A DNA stretch of 64,000 nucleotides, taken from contig JAKAFB010000003.1 of assembly GCA_021818105.1 (NCBI GenBank), forward strand, positions 55,289 to 119,288, read 5' to 3'. This document shows, piece after piece, positions 1 to 7,597 of this stretch. The stretch is from Acidobacteriota bacterium. GTDB taxonomy: Bacteria; Acidobacteriota; Terriglobia; Terriglobales; Acidobacteriaceae. Numbering within the stretch: position 1 is the stretch's first letter; each line of letters starts with the position of its first letter. Made by a program: the position numbers and the translations under genes. Under the pieces are notes generated by a model. The model searched no databases. It was not told the origin of the DNA and saw nothing but the letters and a program-made list of their open reading frames with translations.

Positions 1-1
1 T

Positions 2-310
2 GTGGCGGACTTCTGCGGCCTGCTGGGCGGCGCGGCAGTAACGGTCTTTATGAACCACCAGAACGGGACGCAGTATTTCTCAATGGCGTATGAGTATCTG
101 CGCTATCCGGATATATTGCAGGGATTGGTGAAGCCGTTATTTTTCGGCTACATCATCGCGTCGATCGGCTGTTTTTACGGGATGCGGACTACGGGCGGTA
201 CGCAGGGTGTGGGGCGGTCGACGATCTCCGCTGTGGTGACCTCTTCCGTGCTCATTATTGCCGTGGACTTTCTCATCAGCCAGGTGATGATCGAGATTTT
301 CAGCCGATGA
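2..310 (+). CDS. mlaE: MlaE-type phospholipid ABC transporter permease, C-terminal part
   Basis: This is the last ~100 residues of an MlaE/YrbE permease; the frame is open at the left edge, so the true start lies outside the window. MlaE is the inner-membrane permease of the Mla system, which moves phospholipids between the inner and outer membranes. The piece contains the family's conserved stretch GCFYGMRTTGGTQGVGR followed by a final hydrophobic helix (AVVTSSVLIIAVDFLI). Its TGA overlaps the ATG of the next gene, which encodes the cognate ATPase, so the two are translationally coupled. Family assignment is secure. The MlaD substrate-binding subunit is not in this window. Confidence 0.9.
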   Translation: MADFCGLLGGAAVTVFMNHQNGTQYFSMAYEYLRYPDILQGLVKPLFFGYIIASIGCFYGMRTTGGTQGVGRSTISAVVTSSVLIIAVDFLISQVMIEIFSR

Positions 311-1143
311 CGACGCAGACAATTGCGCAGCACGGCGAACCTGCGCCGCAAAGTGGCCAGCCAGCGCTGGTGTTCCGCAACGTGTCGATCGGTTTTCGGG
401 GCCCGATGGTGCTGGAGAATGTGAGCTTCAGCGTGGCACCGGGCGAGACGCGCATTCTGCTGGGGCCGGCGGGAGTGGGCAAGAGCGTCCTGCTGAAGCT
501 GGCAAATGGACTGCTGCGGCCGGATGAGGGAAGCATCGAACTGTTTGGCGAGGACATCACGCACATGCGCGAGGAGGATCTGTTCCCTCTGCGCTCGCGG
601 ACGGGGATCGTCTTCCAGGAGGGGGCGCTGTTTGACTCGCTGACCGTACGGGACAACGTGGCCTATCAATTAATCCAGGAGCGCGTGCCGGATGAGGAGA
701 TTGACACGCGGGTGATGGAGGCACTGCGCTTTGTGGGGCTGGAGGAGACCTTCAGCATGTTGCCGAGCAGCCTTTCGGGTGGGATGAGGAGGCGCGTGGC
801 AATTGCGCGGGCACTCATCCACAGGCCTGAGCTGCTGCTATATGATTCGCCGACGGGCGGGCTGGACCCGGTGACTTCTACTACGATTATTGAACTGATT
901 GTGAAGCAGCGCGATGTGTACCGGACGCCTTCCCTGATGGTGACGCACCGCCTGCAGGACGCGTTTGTGATGACAAGCCATCACTTCAGCCAGGCAGAAG
1001 GACGTATGATTCCGCTGCGCAAAGGGGAGACGGACCCGAATACAACTTTCCTGATTCTGGCGGAGGGACGAGTGATTTTTGACGGCTCGCTACACGCTTT
1101 GGTGACCTGCAAGGATCAATTTGTGCGGGAGTTTCTGGAGTAG
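307..1143 (+). CDS. mlaF: MlaF-type phospholipid ABC transporter ATP-binding protein
   Basis: This 278-residue ABC ATPase is predicted to power the MlaE permease encoded just upstream (ATGA overlap). Visible motifs are Walker A GPAGVGKS (residues 53-60, Lys59), the signature LSGGMRRR, Walker B LLLYD followed by SPTGGLD, and an H-loop histidine in VTHRL. Walker B is unusual: the residue after Asp180 is Ser181, where almost all ABC ATPases have the catalytic glutamate. A short extra segment follows the H-loop (residues ~222-245), as in Mla ATPases. Orientation and overlap make it the second gene of an mla operon. The function is well supported; the effect of the missing glutamate is unknown. 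Confidence 0.9.
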   Translation: MTTQTIAQHGEPAPQSGQPALVFRNVSIGFRGPMVLENVSFSVAPGETRILLGPAGVGKSVLLKLANGLLRPDEGSIELFGEDITHMREEDLFPLRSRTGIVFQEGALFDSLTVRDNVAYQLIQERVPDEEIDTRVMEALRFVGLEETFSMLPSSLSGGMRRRVAIARALIHRPELLLYDSPTGGLDPVTSTTIIELIVKQRDVYRTPSLMVTHRLQDAFVMTSHHFSQAEGRMIPLRKGETDPNTTFLILAEGRVIFDGSLHALVTCKDQFVREFLE

Positions 1144-1252
1144 CGGGACACTGCGCTGGGAATCCCTTCCCTGCTTCGTTGCTCGAATACAATGTGGAGG
1201 TCGGGAGCGCGCATGGGGCGAGTGGCGCGATGGCACGGGCGCGAACGGGAAG

Positions 1253-2692
1253 ATGAGCTTGGCACGGATACGGACGGTCCTGCTGTTGGTGTTGTTGCTG
1301 GGGATGCCCGCGAGCAGGCGGGCGGCAGCGTATTCACTGCTGACACATGAGCAACTGGTCGACCTGACCTGGCGCGACTCGATTGTGCCGCTGCTGCTGA
1401 GCTACTACCCGGGCCTGTCCCCTGCGCAACTGGATGAAGCGCGGGCATATGCGTACGGCGGATGCGTCATACAGGACATCGGGTACTACCCGTTCGGCGA
1501 TGAGTCTTTCTCGAACCTGACGCACTATGTGCGCTCGGGTGATTTTGTCATCAACCTGTTTCGCAATGCGCAGAGCGCGGACGAATTGGCATTTGCCGCG
1601 GGCGCGCTGTCGCACTATCTGGGCGATTCGCTTGGACACTCCGAGGCGACGAATCGCGCGGTGGCAATTCAGTTCCCCAAACTCCGGCAGAGGTATGGCC
1701 CGGTTGTGAGCTATGCCGAGGGCAGGCACGAACATGTACAGACGGAGTTTGCGTTTGACATTGACGAGATTGCGCATCACCGCATGGCGCCTATCAGATA
1801 CCTGCGACACATCGGCTTGAAGGTTCCGATCCACCAACTTGCGCTGGCGTACTACCAGACGTACGGGCTGACGGAGACATTCTCCATTGCCAAGGGACGG
1901 CGATTTAATGTGGAGGGCTACCGCTTTGCCGCGCGCACGTTTATTCCGCGGATTGCCTATGCAGTGACGCTGCTGCATCGCGGCAGCGAGCCAAGGGAGC
2001 CGGCGACTGCCGAGATTGCGGAGATTGAGCGGGAGGCCGCGCAAGTGGCGGCAGAGAACCACTGGGACACCTACCGGCGGAAGCCCGGCATCGGCACGTA
2101 CAGCCTGGCGGGATTGCTGTTTGTACTGCCAAAGGTAGGGCCGCTAAAGTTGGTAGCCGTAAAAGGGCCGACGGAGGCGACCGAGACAGACTACATGCAC
2201 AGCGTAGCGCTCTCAGTACACGCAATGCAGAGGACGCTGGCGCGGCTGACGCCGCCCCCGGCAGCGCTGCCGGCATCCGGCAACGCCCTGGCAGCTTCGC
2301 GGCTGGAATCCCCGGACAGGAGTGAGCCGCTAACTGCGGCCGCCAGTACGTTTGAGCGGCTTGGTGCGGGTTGGGTTCCGCGGCACCCATTGCCCAACCG
2401 CGATCTGGACACTGGACATGTGGTGCAGCCGGGCGGATATCCGCTGACGGATTCAACGTATGCACGGCTGCTGCATCGGCTCACGCGGCACCCGCTGCAA
2501 CCGATCCCTCCGGGAATCAAGGACGACGTCCTGGCATACTACGCAAATCTGGATTTACCGATCACGACGAAGAAGAACCCGGCGCAGTGGACACAGGTGC
2601 GCGAGGATCTGAATCTGCTGCGTCAGATGCCCACCAGTACGGCACCTGCGCCATATCCCACTTATGGCGAAGACAAAACGGGCGAACAATAG
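1253..2692 (+). CDS. Secreted zinc-dependent phospholipase C-like protein
   Basis: The predicted protein has 479 residues. I chose the ATG at 1253 because it begins directly with a signal peptide (MSLARIRTVLLLVLLLGMPA...), while the longer frame from 1121 overlaps mlaF and adds no plausible sequence. After cleavage the mature protein starts near YSLLTHEQL. The N-terminal half resembles the zinc-dependent phospholipase C/S1-P1 nuclease fold, with candidate zinc ligands in THEQ, LTHYV and HYLGDSLGH. The C-terminal ~200 residues are proline- and alanine-rich and not recognised. It lies 109 bp after mlaF on the same strand, so a link to envelope lipids is possible but inferred. Substrate specificity cannot be read from sequence. 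Confidence 0.7.
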   Translation: MSLARIRTVLLLVLLLGMPASRRAAAYSLLTHEQLVDLTWRDSIVPLLLSYYPGLSPAQLDEARAYAYGGCVIQDIGYYPFGDESFSNLTHYVRSGDFVINLFRNAQSADELAFAAGALSHYLGDSLGHSEATNRAVAIQFPKLRQRYGPVVSYAEGRHEHVQTEFAFDIDEIAHHRMAPIRYLRHIGLKVPIHQLALAYYQTYGLTETFSIAKGRRFNVEGYRFAARTFIPRIAYAVTLLHRGSEPREPATAEIAEIEREAAQVAAENHWDTYRRKPGIGTYSLAGLLFVLPKVGPLKLVAVKGPTEATETDYMHSVALSVHAMQRTLARLTPPPAALPASGNALAASRLESPDRSEPLTAAASTFERLGAGWVPRHPLPNRDLDTGHVVQPGGYPLTDSTYARLLHRLTRHPLQPIPPGIKDDVLAYYANLDLPITTKKNPAQWTQVREDLNLLRQMPTSTAPAPYPTYGEDKTGEQ

Positions 2693-2796
2693 GCGCGTGC
2701 ATCGAAAATGCGGACTCTAGAGCGCGGCTTTCGCTGGCCCTGCCGAATCTGCTAGCCTTGCAGTTTCGGGTTTGAAACAGAACGGCAGGTGCGATT

Positions 2797-3975
2797 ATGG
2801 GCTTTAAATTTCAGGGTGTTGATTTTCTGAATCTTGATTCCTTCTTCAGCGAAGATGAACTGCTGGTGCGGCGCACGGCACGTGAGTTTGTCGACGATAA
2901 CATCATTCCGATCATCGAGGAGTGCTATCGCACGGAGCGTTTCCCGCGCGAGCTGGTGCCAGTGATGGGCGAGCTGGGGTTCTTTGGCGCGAGTCTGGAA
3001 GGTTACGGCTGCGCGGGAATGTCCAACGTGGAATACGGGCTGGTGATGCAGGAATTGGAGCGCGGCGACTCTGGCCTGCGCAGCTTTGTGAGTGTGCAGT
3101 CCTCGCTGGTGATGTATCCGATTTACACCTTCGGGTCGGACGAGCAAAAGAACACGTGGCTGCCTGCACTGGCGACAGGGGAGAAGCTGGGCTGCTTTGG
3201 ACTGACGGAGCCGGGCTTTGGCTCAAACCCTGGCGGCATGACGACGACAGCGCGCAAAGTGGGCAATGAGTACATCCTCAACGGCGAGAAGATGTGGATC
3301 ACGTCGGGCAATATCGCAGATGTAGCCGTGATCTGGGCAAAGGTGGAGAACGAGGACGGGCGTGTACGCGGCTTCCTGGTGGAGACGGATCGGCCGGGCT
3401 TCCGCGCAGACGAGGTACACGGCAAGTGGTCGCTCCGCGCTTCTGTGACGAGCGGGTTGACGCTGCAGGAAGTACACATCCCCGAGGCCAACCTGCTGCC
3501 GGGGACGGGCGGGCTGAAGAGCCCCCTGATGTGCCTGAACCAGGCGCGCTACGGCATAAGCTGGGGTGCAATTGGCGCGGCCATGTCCTGCTATGACACG
3601 GCTCTGCAGTATGCGCTGGCGCGAAAGCAGTTCCGCAATGAGCCAATTGCGAGCCATCAACTAATTCAGGAAAAGCTGGTGTGGATGGTGAGCGAGATTT
3701 CGAAGGGACAGTTGCTCTCACTGCAGGTGGGGCGCCTGAAGGATGCGGGCAAGGAAGGCCACCAGCATATCTCCATGGCCAAGCGGAACAACGTGTGGAT
3801 GGCGCTGGAATGCGCGCGCATGGCGCGTGACATTCTGGGCGCGAACGGCATCACCGAGGATTATCCCATCATGCGTCACATGATGAATCTGGAGTCTGTG
3901 AAGACGTACGAGGGGACTCACGACATTCACGCGCTGGTGATTGGGCAGAGCATTACGGGAATCGCGGCCTACTGA
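2797..3975 (+). CDS. gcdH: Glutaryl-CoA dehydrogenase (acyl-CoA dehydrogenase family)
   Basis: A 392-residue FAD-dependent acyl-CoA dehydrogenase. It matches the glutaryl-CoA subgroup: catalytic Glu372 lies in TYEGTHDIHAL, and the SGLRSFVSVQSSLVMYP segment carries Arg95 and Ser99, the positions that bind the distal carboxylate of glutaryl-CoA. The flavin/substrate segment FGLTEPGFGSNPGG is also present. The enzyme would oxidise and decarboxylate glutaryl-CoA to crotonyl-CoA in lysine or aromatic degradation. No other genes of that pathway are adjacent; the next gene converges 15 bp away. Length and motifs are normal. A weak CAGGTG ribosome site precedes the ATG. Confidence 0.9.
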   Translation: MGFKFQGVDFLNLDSFFSEDELLVRRTAREFVDDNIIPIIEECYRTERFPRELVPVMGELGFFGASLEGYGCAGMSNVEYGLVMQELERGDSGLRSFVSVQSSLVMYPIYTFGSDEQKNTWLPALATGEKLGCFGLTEPGFGSNPGGMTTTARKVGNEYILNGEKMWITSGNIADVAVIWAKVENEDGRVRGFLVETDRPGFRADEVHGKWSLRASVTSGLTLQEVHIPEANLLPGTGGLKSPLMCLNQARYGISWGAIGAAMSCYDTALQYALARKQFRNEPIASHQLIQEKLVWMVSEISKGQLLSLQVGRLKDAGKEGHQHISMAKRNNVWMALECARMARDILGANGITEDYPIMRHMMNLESVKTYEGTHDIHALVIGQSITGIAAY

Positions 3976-3990
3976 GAAGTGCGGCGCAGG

Positions 3991-5007
3991 CTATGCATTG
4001 CGCTCGATGCGCAGGCTGCTCAGCGGATGCGTGAGCGCGGCCATAAGCGATGCAACGTCGCCAATGGCGGTGCCGAGTGCGCAGGGTAACAGCTCACAGG
4101 CTGCTGCGGCCTGCGGCAGCGCTTCCGCTGCGATGACCTTGCGCGCGGGGCCGAAGATAAGTTCGCCAAGCGCCACGCCAAGCGAACCGAAGACGATGAT
4201 CTGCGGATTCAGCGCGTCGATCAGGAGTGCGAGGCCGCTGCCCATCCACTTGCCGGCTTCGGCGGCCACCTGAAGTGCGTCGGGATCACGGGCGAGCATG
4301 GACTCAACGAGTGTGCGAATAGGCGTGGAAGAGCTCCACCGCGTGGGAAACATGTGCGCGGCAAGCTCAACCATGCCTGCGCCGGAAGCAAAGGACTCCC
4401 ATGAGCCGCGCTTGCCGAAGCCGAGCGGTCCGTCTTCGGCCAGCCGCCAGTGGCCGATTTCGCCGGCCGTGTCGCTGGCTCCGCGCAGGATTTGCCCGTT
4501 GAGGATGAAGCCGCCGCCCACACCGGTGCCGAACGTGAGGAAGATGAGATGGCGCAGATCGCGGCGATCTCTGCCTACGCCGAAGTGGAACTCGGCAAGC
4601 GCGCCTGCGTTGCCATCGTGTTCAATGAAGACGGGGAGACCGGGAAGGGCGTGTTGCAGGTGCTCCTTGAGCGGGACTTGATGCCAGCCGGGAAGGTGCG
4701 GCGGATCGATGAGGAAGCCTTCTTCGATTTTGAGAGGCCCGCCGATGGAAACGCTGACGGCAGCGATGGTGCGGCCTTCGCGGGCGGCGCTGTCGACGAT
4801 GACGCGGGCGTGCGAGAGGAGCGTGGGAAAGGTTTGCGCGAAGGGTTCCGCGGCGCGGGTTTCAAATTCGCGGCGCTGCAGGATGCGGGCGTCGGGCGTG
4901 CCCTCAACGCAAGCGGTCTTGGTGCCGCCGATGTCGAGGCCGAGGATGGTGCGCTGAGGGGATGGCACGCTTCTGCTGACTCGCTTTCCGCAGGGATTCG
5001 CAAGCAT
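3991..5007 (-). CDS. ROK family sugar kinase/regulator-like protein, zinc motif absent
   Basis: This 338-residue ROK protein has the phosphate-binding motif GLDIGGTKT near its N-terminus and the catalytic stretch EHDGNAGALAE. I chose the ATG at 5007; the frame runs further upstream but would overlap the divergent gene. ROK kinases usually carry a CxCGxxGCxE zinc site after GEIGH. Here GEIGH is kept but the site reads LGFGKRGSWE, with no cysteine at all. No DNA-binding helix-turn-helix precedes the ROK domain, so it is more likely a kinase (glucokinase, N-acetylglucosamine or fructose type) than a repressor. It converges on gcdH and diverges from the amidohydrolase gene. The substrate is not predictable. 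Confidence 0.8.
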   Translation of the reverse strand: MLANPCGKRVSRSVPSPQRTILGLDIGGTKTACVEGTPDARILQRREFETRAAEPFAQTFPTLLSHARVIVDSAAREGRTIAAVSVSIGGPLKIEEGFLIDPPHLPGWHQVPLKEHLQHALPGLPVFIEHDGNAGALAEFHFGVGRDRRDLRHLIFLTFGTGVGGGFILNGQILRGASDTAGEIGHWRLAEDGPLGFGKRGSWESFASGAGMVELAAHMFPTRWSSSTPIRTLVESMLARDPDALQVAAEAGKWMGSGLALLIDALNPQIIVFGSLGVALGELIFGPARKVIAAEALPQAAAACELLPCALGTAIGDVASLMAALTHPLSSLRIERNA

Positions 5008-5124
5008 CTTATCACTGCACCGACGCACCCTATGCGCTCTGGTCCTGATGGCGTAGTGCGCTGAACATTTTTGAAGCGCATGGGAGACTCGACAAGTGAA
5101 GGCCGATGCGGCATAGTCGATGCC

Positions 5125-6411
5125 ATGCCGAGACTTATGAATTCTCTTCGCTTTCTGCTGATTGGTTCCTGCTTTGCACTGGCGGCTGCGGCGCAAAGGC
5201 CTGCTTCGCAACCCATTGTGCTGCATGCCGCACGACTGCTACAGGTGGATACCGGCAACATGTTGCAGCCCGGCGAGGTGCTTGTGGAGGGCGATCGCAT
5301 CCGCGCGGTGGGCACGCATGTGGAGCATCCGCAGGGGGCACGCGTGATTGACCTGGGCGATACGACGTTGTTACCGGGGCTGATTGATGCTCATGTGCAC
5401 CTGTTTCTGCATCCGGGCGCCGAGGACTTGCAGACAGTGGTGGAGTCGGTTCCGTGGCGGACAATCCTGGCGGAGCAGGCGGCAAGGGCCGACCTGATGG
5501 CAGGCTTTACGGCGGAGCGCGACATGGGCACGGAAGGCGCGGGCTCGGCGGATACGGCGGTGCGCAATGCGATTAATCAAGGCATCATTCCCGGGCCGCG
5601 GATGCGCATCAGCGGCAACGCGATTGACATTCTGGGAGGGCACGAGGATGCGAACCGTTACAACCCGGCGCAGCATGTGCTTTCCAACGCAGACTATGCC
5701 AACTCTGCCGAGCAGCTTGTGGAGGTGATGCGCGAGCAGCGCAAGGAAGGCTCGGACTTCGCGAAGATTTACGAGACGGGCAAGGACCGCATGGTGGATG
5801 GCGTGCTGCATACGCCTTACCAGTACACGGCGGCACAGCTGACGGCGGCGGTGGAAGAGGCGCGGCGCATGGGCACGACAGTGGGCGTGCACGCCATGGG
5901 CGAGCCGGGCACGCTGTATGCGGCGGAGGCGGGCGTAGCCTCGATTGACCATGCGACACAACTGAGCGACGAGACGATGCGGCTGATGAAGGAGAAAGGC
6001 ATCTTCGCTGTGCCGACCTTTACGATCTTCGAATACTTCGCGCAGCATCGGGAGTCACAGGACCAGGCTGCGGCGGAAGCGGCGCTGCTGGACTACAAGA
6101 TTGCCGAGTTCAAGAAGCAGGTTGCGGCAGGCATCCAGTTTGCAGTGGGGTCGGATGTTGGGCCATTTCCGCATGGCACGCAGGCACGCGAACTGACACT
6201 GATGGCGCGCTACGGGATGGCGCCGCTGGCTGTGCTGCAGGCGGATATGATGAACGGCGCGAAGCTTCTGGGCTGGGCAGGACAGATTGGCGAGTTGAAG
6301 CCTGGCTACTATGCCGACATTATTGCCGTGCCGGGGAACCCGCTGGAGGACATCAGCGTGGTGGAGCACGTGAAGTTTGTGATGAAAAATGGTGAGGTGG
6401 TGAGGCAGTAG
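5125..6411 (+). CDS. Exported amidohydrolase (imidazolonepropionase/prolidase-like)
   Basis: A 428-residue metal-dependent amidohydrolase. The ATG at 5125 (MPRLMNSLRF...) gives a short signal peptide ending near AAAAQR, so it is predicted to be periplasmic. The TIM-barrel metal motifs are all visible: HVHLF after LIDA, the lysine region DFAKIYETGK, histidines in VGVHAMGE and SIDHATQ, and the final aspartate in VGSDVGP. The C-terminal ADIIAVPGNPLEDI segment is typical of the imidazolonepropionase-like subgroup, which includes Xaa-Pro dipeptidases and other hydrolases of amide bonds. Its stop abuts the convergent mqnE with no gap. Family membership is firm; the substrate is unknown. Confidence 0.85.
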   Translation: MPRLMNSLRFLLIGSCFALAAAAQRPASQPIVLHAARLLQVDTGNMLQPGEVLVEGDRIRAVGTHVEHPQGARVIDLGDTTLLPGLIDAHVHLFLHPGAEDLQTVVESVPWRTILAEQAARADLMAGFTAERDMGTEGAGSADTAVRNAINQGIIPGPRMRISGNAIDILGGHEDANRYNPAQHVLSNADYANSAEQLVEVMREQRKEGSDFAKIYETGKDRMVDGVLHTPYQYTAAQLTAAVEEARRMGTTVGVHAMGEPGTLYAAEAGVASIDHATQLSDETMRLMKEKGIFAVPTFTIFEYFAQHRESQDQAAAEAALLDYKIAEFKKQVAAGIQFAVGSDVGPFPHGTQARELTLMARYGMAPLAVLQADMMNGAKLLGWAGQIGELKPGYYADIIAVPGNPLEDISVVEHVKFVMKNGEVVRQ

Positions 6412-7563
6412 CTACACCACCACGGTAAAGCTGTCCTCCGTGCGCGTGACGGGGTGGTAGAGCGTGTCGCGCTCGACGGGGATGCGGCCGGCCTCGGTGA
6501 TGAGTCGACACAGTTCCTTGCGCGTCATGCCCTGTGGCGTGGTGGCCCCGGCATCGTGATAGATCTTTTCCTCCACCACGGTGCCGTCGAGATCGTCGGC
6601 GCCGAAGCGTAGGGCGATCTGCGCGATTTTGGGCGTGAGCATCTGCCAGTAGGCCTTGATGTGCGCGAAGTTATCGAGCAGCAGGCGGCTGACGGCAATC
6701 TGGCGAATGTCCGTGAGTCCCGTGGTCACCGGCAGGTGGTCGAGCGGGGTGTTCTCCGGGTGGAAGGCCAGCGGGATGAAGGTCTGGAAGCCGCCGGTTT
6801 CGTCCTGCACGGCGCGCAGCTTGAGCAGATGATCGACGCGGTCCTCATCGTTCTCAATGTGGCCGTAGAGCATGGTGGCGTTGGACTTGAAGCCCATTTT
6901 GTGGGCCAGTCGCGCAGTCTCAAGCCACTCATTGCCGTCAATCTTGTGGTCGCAAATGATGGAGCGCACGCGCGCGGAGAAGATTTCCGCACCGCCGCCG
7001 GGCATGGAGTCCACGCCTGCCTCACGCATCTTCTTGAGCGTGTCTTCAATGCTGAGCTTGGCACGGCGGGCGAGAAATGCCACCTCGACCATAGTGAAGG
7101 CCTTGATGTGAACCTTGGGGAAGCGCTGCTTGAGGCCGCGAACAAGGTCGAGGAAGTATTCAATCGGGAGGTCAGGATGCAGGCCGCCGACGATGTGGAA
7201 CTCAGTGACAGCCTCTGAGTAGCCGGAAGCCGCGGTCTGCCAAGCCTCCTCGAGTGCCATGGTATAGCCGTGGGGGTCGCCTTTTTTGCGGCCAAAGGCG
7301 CAGAGCTTGCAGGCAGCGACGCAGACGTTGGTGGGGTTGATATGTCGATTGACGTTGAAGTATGTCACGTCGCCGTGGAGGCGTTCGCGGACGTAATTGG
7401 CAAGCCAGCCGACGGCGAGCACGTCGGGCGAACTGTAGAGTGCCAAGCCGTCGTTGAAGTCGAGCCGCTGGCCAGCCAGGACCCTGTCGGCAATGGGCAC
7501 AATGCGCGGGTCGTAGCTGTGGAAGGCGTCTGGAGTGCGAGGGACATCTGCTGCAGCCTGCAT
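6412..7563 (-). CDS. mqnE: Aminodeoxyfutalosine synthase MqnE (radical SAM)
   Basis: A 383-residue radical SAM enzyme of the futalosine menaquinone pathway. The cluster motif CVAACKLC (CX3CX2C) sits in the diagnostic context NPTNV...AFGRKKGDPHGYTM, which separates MqnE from the related MqnC and CofH. The predicted reaction adds an adenosyl radical to 3-[(1-carboxyvinyl)oxy]benzoate to give 6-amino-6-deoxyfutalosine. A second gene of this pathway, mqnD, lies ~17 kb away on the other strand. mqnA, mqnB and mqnC are not in the window. The gene converges on the amidohydrolase gene with adjacent stop codons. Confidence 0.88.
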   Translation of the reverse strand: MQAAADVPRTPDAFHSYDPRIVPIADRVLAGQRLDFNDGLALYSSPDVLAVGWLANYVRERLHGDVTYFNVNRHINPTNVCVAACKLCAFGRKKGDPHGYTMALEEAWQTAASGYSEAVTEFHIVGGLHPDLPIEYFLDLVRGLKQRFPKVHIKAFTMVEVAFLARRAKLSIEDTLKKMREAGVDSMPGGGAEIFSARVRSIICDHKIDGNEWLETARLAHKMGFKSNATMLYGHIENDEDRVDHLLKLRAVQDETGGFQTFIPLAFHPENTPLDHLPVTTGLTDIRQIAVSRLLLDNFAHIKAYWQMLTPKIAQIALRFGADDLDGTVVEEKIYHDAGATTPQGMTRKELCRLITEAGRIPVERDTLYHPVTRTEDSFTVVV

Positions 7564-7597
7564 ACACCGATTTTACCGAATCAGGCCAACATATGCC

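Noticed and set aside
4450..5064. 204-residue plus-strand open frame opposite the first ROK gene
   Set aside because: The minus-strand frame has ROK motifs; this one has none.
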